The position numbers were made by a program, and so were the translations under genes. Shown here piece by piece: positions 9,385 to 18,860 of a DNA stretch of 64,000 bases. Source of the stretch: Rhodoferax sp. (lineage in GTDB: Bacteria; Pseudomonadota; Gammaproteobacteria; Burkholderiales; Burkholderiaceae_C); contig NZ_JAUYQD010000002.1 of assembly GCF_030697375.1 (NCBI RefSeq), positions 21,524 to 85,523 on the forward strand, given 5' to 3'. The notes under the pieces were generated by a model. The model was not told the origin of the DNA. It saw only the letters and a program-made list of their open reading frames with translations, and made no database searches. Each line of letters begins with the position of its first letter. The stretch's first letter is position 1.

Positions 9385-10290
9385 TCAGTTCAACCCGGGA
9401 TAGGTATCATTTCTCATCGCGTGTGGGCAATAGCGTTTATCAAAGTAGACCAACTTCATAGCATTGAAAACCGCAGATTTGATGACCGCAGTCTTACCCG
9501 AGTCGCCATCGGTATTGCTAATGTCAAAGTCTGCCTCTGTAACCGTTCCAACTTTAACTTCCCAAATCCACACTGTGTCGCCGCGTGTCTCTTTGCCTTT
9601 CGTGTAATTTCCAAATTTATCGCCGAGCACATACCGAAACGTTATGTAATGTCCGGGCTTTGGAAGATGTCCTTTTGGCCTGTTCGTCTCTAATGCCATC
9701 TTCAATTCCAAATTTTTCGCAGCGGATTTCAATGGAAGTAAATCAGGGTAGTGGTGCGGCTTGTTGCGCTTATACAGCCCCCCTGAGCACTCAGCAATTG
9801 CACCGCCAACCAAATTGCCAACCATGGATGAGAGATTTGCCAATTCGACCAGTTTTCCAATCGGGGGAGACCCTCTCGATACCAATTGCCCATCAATCAT
9901 GTCAAGCGTGTGATAACAAGCATGGATAGCATCACTGAGTGCACTCGCCGATAGTCCAGTGAAGTTTTGCAGTTCGCTCTTATTCCGCAGACATTCTTGG
10001 GGGATAACACGCGCTTTTTCTTCAATGAAAGCATCCGCTTCTGTCAGATGACCAGCAACGACCTGTTCAGCCTTTTGCAACAAATCAGATAGGGGCACCC
10101 CAAGGGCATTTGAGATCTGCGCGGCAATCGCGACAGATGGAGTTCGCTCGCCCTTTTCTAAAAGACCAATCGTGGTTCTGTGAACGTTAGCTTTGTCTGC
10201 TAACTCTTCATGTGTCAGGCGTTGATTTAGCCTAAGTGCTTTTAGAAGATTTAAAAGGATGCCCACAATGGGGTGGTGTTGTTCGTTCAT
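9385..10290 (-). CDS. XRE-type HTH protein with C-terminal restriction-endonuclease-like region
   Basis: N-terminal HTH (LRLNQRLTHEELADKANVHRTTIGLLEKGERTPS); C-terminal PDLLPL...NLELK, PD-(D/E)xK-like; divergent from a C5 methyltransferase. Confidence 0.65.
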   Translation of the reverse strand: MNEQHHPIVGILLNLLKALRLNQRLTHEELADKANVHRTTIGLLEKGERTPSVAIAAQISNALGVPLSDLLQKAEQVVAGHLTEADAFIEEKARVIPQECLRNKSELQNFTGLSASALSDAIHACYHTLDMIDGQLVSRGSPPIGKLVELANLSSMVGNLVGGAIAECSGGLYKRNKPHHYPDLLPLKSAAKNLELKMALETNRPKGHLPKPGHYITFRYVLGDKFGNYTKGKETRGDTVWIWEVKVGTVTEADFDISNTDGDSGKTAVIKSAVFNAMKLVYFDKRYCPHAMRNDTYPGLN

Positions 10291-10348
10291 TCATTGCGCC
10301 AAACTGTTTGAGGCGCGGATCGTAGGCGCTCAACAGCGAGAAAGCTAC

Positions 10349-10382
10349 GCGACAATAGTCTCCACCGTCCCTATAATGACTA
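10349..10382 (+). promoter_or_regulatory. Putative promoter/operator between HTH-REase and methyltransferase
   Basis: gcgaca-17 nt-tataat (-10 at 10372-10377); inverted TAGTC (10356-10360)/GACTA (10378-10382) flanking the -10. Confidence 0.4.
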
Positions 10383-10388
10383 CCATGA

Positions 10389-11564
10389 ATGACGCAAAGT
10401 GTTTTTATGACTAAACGAGTTCTGTTTGATCTTTTTTGTGGAACCGGCGGGTTTTCGTCAGGGTTTGATAACGGAGGCCATGGTTTTTCAACCCGATTCG
10501 GAATAGACGTCCTGCCGATGGCAGTGGAGACGTTCAAACGCAACCATCAAAATGCATATGGCTTAGCCGGAGACATTAGAAAGGCGCGTCGTTCAGAAAT
10601 CGCAGAGCGACTTAACCTGAAAAAGGGAGATGTAGATGTAATCATCGGAGGCCCGCCTTGCCAAGGCTTTTCTTCTATAAGGCCTTTTCGATCCACCAAT
10701 GACGATGATCCGAGAAATAGCCTGTTCGAGGAATATGCGTCCTTCGTTAACTTTTTCCGACCCCGTGCTTTCGTTATAGAAAATGTCGTGGGTTTAGCCA
10801 CTCACAAAGATGGTGACACCATTCAAGCCATGGAAGCATGTTTTCATGAGCTTGGATATGACTGTGAATGGCGAATACTGAACTCTGCGCACTATGGTGT
10901 TCCACAAAAACGGGAAAGACTGATCATGATTGGTGTTGAGCGAGGAGGAAAAATTAATTTCCCTCAGCCAACCCATCAAAGCCTTAGTCCGACAATTGGC
11001 TACAAGGACAGAAACAAGGTCCACACGCCCTCTCAGCCCGACTTATGGACTCAAGAAATAAGGATTCCGGCGGCCGTAAGCGTGATGGATGCTATTGGTG
11101 ATCTGCCGGAGGTTGCACCGGGGGATGAGGTGGCCAAATACGACAAACCACCCAGCAACGAGTATCAACAGGAACGGAGACGCAACGCCAAAACTTTATC
11201 GCTACATAGCGCGACAAATCACAGCAAAAAGATGATAGAAATTGTTAGGCACTCTGGGAAAAATATCTACTCAATCCCCAAACACCTCATAACGAGCGGA
11301 TTCAGTTCAAGCTATTCTCGTTTAGATGCAGATGATCCCGCCGTTACGATTACTGTCAACTTTGTTCATCCTTCGTCGAACAGATGCATTCACCCAATTC
11401 AGCATCGTGCTTTAACACCCCGGGAAGGCGCGAGACTTCAGTCATTCGACGATACATTTGAGTTTGCAGGTAACAGAACTCAAATCGTCAAACAAATTGG
11501 CAATGCAGTTCCGCCACTTTTGGGTCGGGCAATCGCTGGTGCAATCGCGGAAATACTAGCCTGA
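10389..11564 (+). CDS. DNA (cytosine-5) methyltransferase (alternative start at 10407)
   Basis: FDLFCGTGGFSSGF (motif I), GGPPCQGFS (motif IV), FVIENV (VI), QKRERLIMIG (VIII), QIGNAVPP (X). Confidence 0.95.
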   Translation: MTQSVFMTKRVLFDLFCGTGGFSSGFDNGGHGFSTRFGIDVLPMAVETFKRNHQNAYGLAGDIRKARRSEIAERLNLKKGDVDVIIGGPPCQGFSSIRPFRSTNDDDPRNSLFEEYASFVNFFRPRAFVIENVVGLATHKDGDTIQAMEACFHELGYDCEWRILNSAHYGVPQKRERLIMIGVERGGKINFPQPTHQSLSPTIGYKDRNKVHTPSQPDLWTQEIRIPAAVSVMDAIGDLPEVAPGDEVAKYDKPPSNEYQQERRRNAKTLSLHSATNHSKKMIEIVRHSGKNIYSIPKHLITSGFSSSYSRLDADDPAVTITVNFVHPSSNRCIHPIQHRALTPREGARLQSFDDTFEFAGNRTQIVKQIGNAVPPLLGRAIAGAIAEILA

Positions 11565-11805
11565 ATCTATGGTGCCGTACAAATATTGTTCGACCGAGCG
11601 TTATGAATTGTCGTGCTTGAGCAAGTCAGCGGTGGCGAGAGCGGTTTAGCTCAACAAGCACTAGTTGATCAGCGCAACTACAAGTTTATTCTTTTCACGC
11701 GTTCTTTCATTGCCAGGTTGGACGACTATTAATCGAATTGACGCCGTAGCGTCTTTGCAGAGCCCATTGACAGCAAGTCAAAGGAGACCTGCGCTTCTGG
11801 CCTAG

Positions 11806-11922
11806 TCAGAACCGATCTCGCCGCAGACTGTGATGACCTGGTGCTTGACTATCGCCGTCATGGTCTCTTCACGCTTACCAGCGAGCAGACGGAGACTGAT
11901 GGAAATCGATGGTTGGAATCGT
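11806..11922 (-). pseudogene. Degenerate copy of the hrpA 5' end (N-terminal codons to Walker A)
   Basis: Reverse strand reads DFHQSPSAR(fs)KREETMTAIVKHQVITVCGEIGSD* against HrpA [34 protein letters not shown]; 48/70 nt identical in the hand-aligned core. Confidence 0.85.
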
Positions 11923-11963
11923 CAGTACACCGATTTTCCATCGGTGGCAACCCTGCGTTGACG

Positions 11964-11980
11964 ATGTATAGTTCATACAT
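11964..11980. promoter_or_regulatory. Putative autoregulatory operator of the toxin-antitoxin pair
   Basis: Inverted repeat ATGTAT-agttc-ATACAT immediately before the antitoxin ATG. Confidence 0.4.
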
Positions 11981-11981
11981 C

Positions 11982-12263
11982 ATGAAAAATTCTTCGGAGC
12001 TCTCACGCACCCAGATCTACCTGACACAGCAGCAGCAATTGCAGCTGGCACAGGTTAGCTGTGGGTCTGCGGCCACTAAGAGTGCACTGATTCGCCAAGC
12101 GATAGACCAATTTCTCGCCCAGCAACCGAAAACCTGCGTCACAGACAAGACGCAACATTTGCAAAGCATCTTTGGGCTGTGGGCGCAGCGCGACGACATG
12201 AAAGACCCGGCCAGCGTCGTTCTGCAGCTGCGGCAACCGCGCTACATGACAACCAAATCATGA
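11982..12263 (+). CDS. Ribbon-helix-helix (CopG/VapB-like) antitoxin
   Basis: MKNSSELSRTQIYLTQQQQLQLAQVSCGSAATKSALIRQAIDQFLAQ: RHH-like N-terminus; stop overlaps toxin start (ATGA). Confidence 0.75.
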   Translation: MKNSSELSRTQIYLTQQQQLQLAQVSCGSAATKSALIRQAIDQFLAQQPKTCVTDKTQHLQSIFGLWAQRDDMKDPASVVLQLRQPRYMTTKS

Positions 12264-12655
12264 GTTCACCCAAAGAAGTGCTGATAGGCACCGACGTACT
12301 CATTTGGTTGGCACGCGGCAATGCCAATGCCAGCCACGTTATCGAGTCACTTGGCGATTGGTCCATTTCCTCCGTCAGCTATATGGAAATGCTCCAAGGC
12401 TGCCGGAATAAGGCGGAGCGAAAGGCAGTGCAAAAGGCATTCAAATCAACGCAGAATACGATTCTTGGAGTCACCGCCGCCATCAACGACCAAGCCGTGG
12501 CGTTGCTTGAGCTTTACACACTGCCCAATAGTCTGCAGATGGCGGACGCTCTTATAGCCGCTACGGCGCTAGAACATTCTTTACCTTTACTAACCTGCAA
12601 TGGCAAACTCTTCAAAGTGGTCAACGGTCTACAGGTCGTTGTTTTCAAACCCTAA
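12260..12655 (+). CDS. PIN-domain (VapC-like) toxin
   Basis: MSSPKEVLIGTDVLIWLARGN... TDVLIWL, ISSVSYMEMLQG, MADALIAATALEHSLPLLTCN. Confidence 0.85.
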   Translation: MSSPKEVLIGTDVLIWLARGNANASHVIESLGDWSISSVSYMEMLQGCRNKAERKAVQKAFKSTQNTILGVTAAINDQAVALLELYTLPNSLQMADALIAATALEHSLPLLTCNGKLFKVVNGLQVVVFKP

Positions 12656-12667
12656 TATTTCTGTGAC

Positions 12668-14017
12668 ATGACCTCAGTTTTCAATTTCACCTTTGTGCCC
12701 TGGTTCCGTTCCGTCGCGCCCTACATTCACAAATTCCGCAACCAGACCTTTGTGGTGGGCATCGCGGGCGAGGCCATTGCGGCGGGCAAGCTGCACCATC
12801 TGGCGCAAGACCTGGCCATGATCCAGAGCATGGGGGTGAAGATTGTGCTGGTGCATGGTTTCAGGCCGCAGGTGAACGAGCAGCTCAAGGCCAAGGGCCA
12901 CACGCCCAAGTACTCGCACGGCATCCGCATCACCGACGAGGTGGCGCTGGACTGCGCCCAGGAGGCGGCGGGCCAACTGCGTTACGAGATTGAGGCGGCG
13001 TTCAGCCAGGGCCTGCCCAACACCCCCATGGCCGACTCCACGGTGCGGGTCATCTCGGGCAACTTCCTCACGGCGCGGCCCGTGGGCATTGTGGATGGCA
13101 TCGATTTCCAGCACTCGGGGCTGGTGCGCAAGGTGGACATTGCGGGCATCACCCGCACGCTGGACATGGGCGCCATGGTGCTGCTGTCGCCCTTTGGTTT
13201 TTCACCCACCGGCGAGGCGTTTAACCTGAACATGGAAGAAGTGGCCACCTCGGTCGCCACCGCATTGCAAGCGGACAAGCTGATCTTCGTGACTGAAATT
13301 CCCGGCATCCGCATCGACCCCACGCAGCCCGCCAGCGAAGAGAACCCGATCGACACCGAGCTGCCTTTGGCCGCCGCCGAAAAGCTGCTGGCCACCTTGC
13401 CCACCGCCAACCTGCCCACCGACATCGGTTTTTATCTGCAGCACTGCGTCAAGGCCTGCAAGGCCGGGGTGGAGCGCAGCCACATCATCCCGTTTGCGGT
13501 GGACGGCTCTATTTTGCTGGAGGTCTATGTGCACGACGGCATCGGCACCATGGTGGTGGACGAAAAGCTGGAGAGCCTGCGCGAAGCCACCGAAGAAGAT
13601 GTGGCCGGCATCCTGCAACTGATTGAGCCCTTTGAGAAAGACGGCACCCTGGTCAAACGCAGCCGCACCGAGATCGAGCGCGACGTGGGCAACTACACCA
13701 TCATCGAGCACGACGGCGTGATCTTTGCCTGCGCAGCCCTCTACCCCTACCCTGAAAGCCGTACCGCCGAAATGGCGGCACTCACCGTGTCCCCCGAGGT
13801 ACAGGGCCAGGGCGATGGTGAACGGGTCTTGAAACGCGTGGAACAACGCGCCAAGGCCGCTGGCCTGGACAGCATTTTTGTGCTGACCACCCGCACCATG
13901 CACTGGTTCATCAAACGCGGTTTTGTGCAGGTGGAGCCCGAGTGGCTGCCCGAGGCGCGCAAACGCAAATACAACTGGGATAGGAAGAGCCAAGTGCTGG
14001 TCAAGAAGATCAGCTAA
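12668..14017 (+). CDS. argA: Amino-acid N-acetyltransferase (N-acetylglutamate synthase)
   Basis: Amino-acid kinase-like N-terminus plus C-terminal GNAT domain, 449 aa ArgA architecture. Confidence 0.93.
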   Translation: MTSVFNFTFVPWFRSVAPYIHKFRNQTFVVGIAGEAIAAGKLHHLAQDLAMIQSMGVKIVLVHGFRPQVNEQLKAKGHTPKYSHGIRITDEVALDCAQEAAGQLRYEIEAAFSQGLPNTPMADSTVRVISGNFLTARPVGIVDGIDFQHSGLVRKVDIAGITRTLDMGAMVLLSPFGFSPTGEAFNLNMEEVATSVATALQADKLIFVTEIPGIRIDPTQPASEENPIDTELPLAAAEKLLATLPTANLPTDIGFYLQHCVKACKAGVERSHIIPFAVDGSILLEVYVHDGIGTMVVDEKLESLREATEEDVAGILQLIEPFEKDGTLVKRSRTEIERDVGNYTIIEHDGVIFACAALYPYPESRTAEMAALTVSPEVQGQGDGERVLKRVEQRAKAAGLDSIFVLTTRTMHWFIKRGFVQVEPEWLPEARKRKYNWDRKSQVLVKKIS

Positions 14018-14035
14018 GCCGCCCCGCCCTGCGCC

Positions 14036-14974
14036 ATGAACCTGCGTTTTGTCGAAGCCTTTTACTGGGTGGCGTCCCTCAAAAGCATCTCGCGGGCGGC
14101 GGAGAAACTGTTTTTGACCCAGTCGGCCATGTCCAGCCGCATTGCCACGCTGGAAGAAGAGCTGGGCGTGCTGCTGCTGGACCGCAGCGACAAACGTTTC
14201 AAGCTCACCGGCGCCGGTGTCCGATTTTTGGTGCATGCCAACAAGCTGCTGGAGCTGCAGCGCGAGGTCAAGGCCGAGATGGGTTCGGGCGTGGCGGTGG
14301 CGGTGTCCATGCGCATAGGCGCCATCGAGTCGGTGCTGCACTCCTGGCTGATCCCCTGGCTGGAGCAGCTGCGCAGTGAGCAGCCCGGGCTGGAGCTGGA
14401 GCTGACCGTGGAGACCACACCCATTCTCAAGGAGCAAATCCAGCGCGGCACCTTGGATTTGGCCTTTGCAGTCTTGCCCGCCTCGGCCGACGGCGTGCGC
14501 AACCACGCGCTGCCGCCCATGGACATGGCTTTTGTGGGGCACCCGGAACTGCACAAAAAAGCCAAATACCGGCTCGATGAGCTGGCCGAAATGGAGCTGC
14601 TGACCTTCCAGAAAGGCTCGCAGCCCAATGTCACCCTGCTCGATTTGTTTCGCCAGCACCGCCTGCAGCCCAAAAAGGTGCACGCCATTTCGTCCATTTC
14701 CGCCATGGTGCAACTGGTGCAAGGCGGCTTTGGTGTGGCCCTGCTGCCGCGTGTGGCGGTGGCCCGTTTGACGGGGTTCTACAGCCTCAAGGTACTGGAC
14801 TGCGACGCCAAAATTCAGTCCCTGCCCATCCACGCCAGCTACCGCGCCGACCCCACCTCCAACACCGTGGAAACGGTGGTCACCTCGGCCATCGCGTTCG
14901 TCGAAGGTGCATCGCATGCACCAAAAAAATCAATCAAGGGTAAACCCTTATCATCGAAAAAATCGATGACATAA
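14036..14974 (+). CDS. LysR family transcriptional regulator
   Basis: MNLRFVEAFYWVASLKSISRAAEKLFLTQSAMSSRIATLEEELG. Confidence 0.92.
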   Translation: MNLRFVEAFYWVASLKSISRAAEKLFLTQSAMSSRIATLEEELGVLLLDRSDKRFKLTGAGVRFLVHANKLLELQREVKAEMGSGVAVAVSMRIGAIESVLHSWLIPWLEQLRSEQPGLELELTVETTPILKEQIQRGTLDLAFAVLPASADGVRNHALPPMDMAFVGHPELHKKAKYRLDELAEMELLTFQKGSQPNVTLLDLFRQHRLQPKKVHAISSISAMVQLVQGGFGVALLPRVAVARLTGFYSLKVLDCDAKIQSLPIHASYRADPTSNTVETVVTSAIAFVEGASHAPKKSIKGKPLSSKKSMT

Positions 14975-15062
14975 GCAACATTTTTTGCGTTTGCGCAAGG
15001 ACACCTGAGCTTCCACAATTCGCCCATCGCCAGAGTTCTGGCATGCGAATGGAGGAAACCAG

Positions 15063-15887
15063 GTGCAATCTCTCTCTGAATCCGCGGTATCGGTTTTTGG
15101 CCCCCAGGGCATCAAAGATGCGCAGCATGTGCGCAAAATGGTTCGCCAAGGTGCCTGGGCTTCCCACACCAGCGGTTTGGCCAGCGACCATGTGCAAGGC
15201 AATGTGGTCATCCTCCCCGAGGCCTTGGCCGGAGACTTTTTGCGCTACTGCCAGCGCAACCCCAAGCCCTGCCCGGTGCTGGCCGTGTCGGAGCCCGGCC
15301 AGGCCATGTTGCCCAGCCTGGGCGATGACATCGACATCTGCTCCGACCTGCCTCGCTACCGGGTATGGCGCCATGGCGAAGTGATCGACGAGCCCACCGA
15401 CATCACGGCCCTGTGGCGCAACGATCTGGTGACCTTTGTGCTGGGCTGCTCCTTCTCTTTTGAGCAAGCCCTGCTGGAAGCGGGCCTTCCCCTGCGCCAC
15501 ATTGCACAGGGCAAAAACGTGGCCATGTACCGCACCAACATCCCTACCCAGCCAGCCGGCCTGTTCCACGGCCCCATGGTGGTGTCCATGCGCCCTATGA
15601 AGGCGGCTGCGGCCATCCGGGCGGTGCAGGTCACCTCCCGGTTTCCCAATGTGCATGGCGCACCAGTGCACCTGGGCAACCCCGCGCTCATCGGCATTGC
15701 CGACCTCGGCGCCCCCGACTACGGGGACGCGGTGGAAGTGATGGACGACGAAATTCCGGTGTTCTGGGCCTGCGGCGTCACGCCCCAGGCAGCGCTGGTC
15801 CAGGCCCGCCCCGCGTTCTGCATCACCCATGCGCCAGGGGCGATGCTGATCACTGACCTTCTCAACCAACAACTTGCCTCTTTTTAA
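15063..15887 (+). CDS. DUF1445 family putative hydro-lyase / D-glutamate cyclase-like protein
   Basis: [29 protein letters not shown] and [27 protein letters not shown] typical of the family. Confidence 0.8.
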   Translation: MQSLSESAVSVFGPQGIKDAQHVRKMVRQGAWASHTSGLASDHVQGNVVILPEALAGDFLRYCQRNPKPCPVLAVSEPGQAMLPSLGDDIDICSDLPRYRVWRHGEVIDEPTDITALWRNDLVTFVLGCSFSFEQALLEAGLPLRHIAQGKNVAMYRTNIPTQPAGLFHGPMVVSMRPMKAAAAIRAVQVTSRFPNVHGAPVHLGNPALIGIADLGAPDYGDAVEVMDDEIPVFWACGVTPQAALVQARPAFCITHAPGAMLITDLLNQQLASF

Positions 15888-15925
15888 CCTGCCTCTTTTT
15901 TGACCCGACCCACCAAGGAACTGAA

Positions 15926-16897
15926 ATGAAAAAACTTGCTTTTGTAATGGCCTGCACCTCCACCCTGGCGGCCCCCCTGGCCTTCGGCCAGACCAAGTGG
16001 GATTTGCCCACCGGCTACGCCACCAACACCTTCCAGACCGAAAACGTGCAGCAGTTTGCCGACGAGGTGGCCAAGGCCACGGCGGGTAAGCTCAAGATCA
16101 CGGTGCATGCGGGCGCATCGCTGTACAAGATGCCCGAGATCAAGCGGGCCGTGCAAACCGGCCAAACGCAGATAGGCGAGTTCATCCTCTCCAGCGCCGC
16201 CAACGAAAACCCGCTGTTCGGCGTGGACTCGATTCCCTTCCTGGCCAGCAGCTACGGCGCCGCCAAAAAGCTCTACATTGCCTCCAAACCCGCCACCGAG
16301 AAGCTGCTGTCGGAGCAGGGCCTGAAGCTGCTGTTCTCCGTGCCATGGCCCGGGCAGTCCCTGTACTCGATCAAGCCCATGAAGGTGATGGACGATTTCA
16401 AAAGCACCAAGATGCGCGCCTACAACCCGGCCACCACGCGTATTGCGCAGTTGGTCAAGGCGCAGCCGGTCACCATCCAGTTGGCCGAACTGGGGCAGGC
16501 CCTGGCGACCGGTTCGGTGGACAACTTTTTGACCTCCAGCGCCAGCGGCATTGACAGCAAGCTGTTTGAGCAAACCAAGTATTTCTACATCGTGAACGCC
16601 TGGTTGCCGCGCAATGCCACGGTGGTGAACAAGAAGGCCTTTGAGGCCCTGGACAAAGCCACGCAAGACGCAGTGCTGGCCGCGGCCACGGTCGCCGAAG
16701 AGCGCGGCTGGGCTGCGAGCCGGGCCAAGGACTCGGCCTACGTCAAGGAACTGGCCAAAAACGGCATGACCACCAGCCTGCCGCCCGATGACATCTACGA
16801 CGGCCTGAACAAGATCGGTGTGACCATGACCGAGGAATGGCTCAAAAGCGCCGGCCCCGAAGGCAAGGCCATCATCGACGCCTACCGCAAGCTGTAA
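15926..16897 (+). CDS. TRAP transporter substrate-binding protein (DctP type)
   Basis: Signal peptide, TENVQQFADEV..., KMRAYNPATTRIAQLV; followed by DctQ and DctM. Confidence 0.9.
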   Translation: MKKLAFVMACTSTLAAPLAFGQTKWDLPTGYATNTFQTENVQQFADEVAKATAGKLKITVHAGASLYKMPEIKRAVQTGQTQIGEFILSSAANENPLFGVDSIPFLASSYGAAKKLYIASKPATEKLLSEQGLKLLFSVPWPGQSLYSIKPMKVMDDFKSTKMRAYNPATTRIAQLVKAQPVTIQLAELGQALATGSVDNFLTSSASGIDSKLFEQTKYFYIVNAWLPRNATVVNKKAFEALDKATQDAVLAAATVAEERGWAASRAKDSAYVKELAKNGMTTSLPPDDIYDGLNKIGVTMTEEWLKSAGPEGKAIIDAYRKL

Positions 16898-16945
16898 GCG
16901 CACCCTCCAAGGCCCCCAACGCCCGCCCCCTGTTTGTCTCTCTAG

Positions 16946-17467
16946 GTGCATGCCATGAATACGTTCGTCAAAAATTTCTACAAATTCCTGCTGCTCATGG
17001 CATGCATTTCCATGGTGTCTGCCTTCTTGGTGATCATGCTGGGGGTGGCCGCACGGGAGTTCGAGTGGGACATCCCCGGCCTGGACGCCTACGCCGGCTA
17101 TGCCATTGCCGCCACCCTGTTTCTGGCCCTGCCCGAGACGCTGCGCCACGGGGACCACATCCGGGTCACCATGGTGCTGCAAAAGCTCCCCCCGCGCATG
17201 GGGGCCATTTTTGAATACTGGTGCCTGGGCGCTGCCACGCTGCTGAGCGCCTATTTCGCCTGGTATGCCTGCCACATGGTCTGGATCTCTTACACCTTCC
17301 ATGACGTGTCGGCCGCCGCCGATGCCACCCCCCTGTGGATACCGCAAATCGCCATGGCGCTGGGCAGCATTGGTTTTGCCGTGGCCTTTGCCGACGCACT
17401 CCTGAGCCGCATCCAGGGCCGTGCTTTCTTTGAAGAAGCCGACGGTGAATCCGCCCGCGCCGAATAA
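16946..17467 (+). CDS. TRAP transporter small permease (DctQ type)
   Basis: Four predicted TM segments, position between DctP and DctM. Confidence 0.88.
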   Translation: MHAMNTFVKNFYKFLLLMACISMVSAFLVIMLGVAAREFEWDIPGLDAYAGYAIAATLFLALPETLRHGDHIRVTMVLQKLPPRMGAIFEYWCLGAATLLSAYFAWYACHMVWISYTFHDVSAAADATPLWIPQIAMALGSIGFAVAFADALLSRIQGRAFFEEADGESARAE

Positions 17468-17497
17468 AACCCATCCACTCCACTCTGAAAGACTGCC

Positions 17498-18793
17498 ATG
17501 GATATCTTGATCGCTGGAGCATTGGTACTGATGCTCTTCCTGGTTCTGGGCTCGGGCCTGTGGATCGGCCTGTCGCTGCTGGGCGTGGCCGTGATTGCCA
17601 TGGAAATGTTCACCCAGCGCCCCGTGGGCGACGCCATGCTGCTGACCATCTGGGGCTCCACCTCCAGCTGGACCCTCACCGCGCTGCCCCTGTTTTTGTG
17701 GATGGGTGAGATCCTGTTTCGCAGCAAGCTCTCGGAAGGCCTGTTCAAAGGCCTGGCGCCCTGGCTGGACCGCCTGCCAGGCCGCCTGCTGCACGTCAAC
17801 GTGATTGGCAGCACCATCTTTGCGGCTGTCTCGGGCTCCTCGGCGGCCACCTGCGCCACCATCGGCAAGATTTCCCTGCCCGAGCTCAAAAAGCGCGGTT
17901 ACCCGGACGATATTTCGATTGGCACCCTGGCCGGCGCCAGCACCCTGGGCCTCTTGATTCCCCCGTCCATCATCATGATTGTGTACGGCGTGGCGGCCAA
18001 TGTGTCCATCGCCAAGCTCTTCATCGCCGGGGTGATTCCGGGCCTGGTGCTGGCGGCGCTGTTCAGCGGCTACATCATCGTGTGGGCCCTGCTCAACAAG
18101 GACAAGGTGCCCCCGGCCGACCAGTCCATGACCTTTGCACAAAAGGTCTATGCCTCGCGCCACCTGATTCCCGTGGTGTCCCTGATTGCCCTGGTGCTGG
18201 GTTCGATTTACTCCGGCGTGGCCACGGCCACCGAAGCGGCGGCACTGGGGGTGGCGGGCTCCCTCATCCTGTCGCTGCTGGAGCGCACGCTGAACTGGTC
18301 CAGCTTCAAGGCCGGGCTGATGGCGGCCTGCCGGGTGTACTGCATGATCGGCCTGATCTTGGCCGGCGCAGCCTTCCTGACCCTGGCCATGGGCTTCATC
18401 GGCTTGCCGCGCCACTTGGCGGAGTTCATCGGTGGCTTGCATCTGTCGCCGCTCATGCTGATTGTGCTGCTGGTGGGCTTCTTCATTGTGCTGGGCTGCT
18501 TCTTGGACGGCATCTCCATGGTGGTGCTGACCATGTCGGTGCTCTTGCCCACGGTCGAAAAAGCCGGGTTTGACCTGATCTGGTTCGGCATCTTCATCGT
18601 GCTGGTGGTCGAGATGGCGCAAATCACACCGCCGGTGGGCTTCAACCTCTTCGTGCTGCAAGGCCTGACCAAACGGCAGCTCACCTACCTGTCCAGGGTG
18701 ACCCTGCCCTTCTTCCTGGTCATGCTGTTCATGGTCTTCCTGACCTACTTCGCCCCCGACATCGTGCTGTGGATGCCCCGCAACATGAGCTGA
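17498..18793 (+). CDS. TRAP transporter large permease (DctM type)
   Basis: GSSAATCATIGKISLPELKKRGYP, GASTLGLLIPPSIIMIVYG. Confidence 0.95.
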   Translation: MDILIAGALVLMLFLVLGSGLWIGLSLLGVAVIAMEMFTQRPVGDAMLLTIWGSTSSWTLTALPLFLWMGEILFRSKLSEGLFKGLAPWLDRLPGRLLHVNVIGSTIFAAVSGSSAATCATIGKISLPELKKRGYPDDISIGTLAGASTLGLLIPPSIIMIVYGVAANVSIAKLFIAGVIPGLVLAALFSGYIIVWALLNKDKVPPADQSMTFAQKVYASRHLIPVVSLIALVLGSIYSGVATATEAAALGVAGSLILSLLERTLNWSSFKAGLMAACRVYCMIGLILAGAAFLTLAMGFIGLPRHLAEFIGGLHLSPLMLIVLLVGFFIVLGCFLDGISMVVLTMSVLLPTVEKAGFDLIWFGIFIVLVVEMAQITPPVGFNLFVLQGLTKRQLTYLSRVTLPFFLVMLFMVFLTYFAPDIVLWMPRNMS

Positions 18794-18860
18794 CCGTTCG
18801 CCTTCTGGTTCGGCCCCGCCAGGGGCCACTTTTTGCACCTTAACCTCCTCGGAGATTGCC

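Noticed and set aside
13202-14917. 571 aa minus-strand ORF across argA/LysR
   Set aside because: Spans two clear genes on the other strand; no recognisable motif
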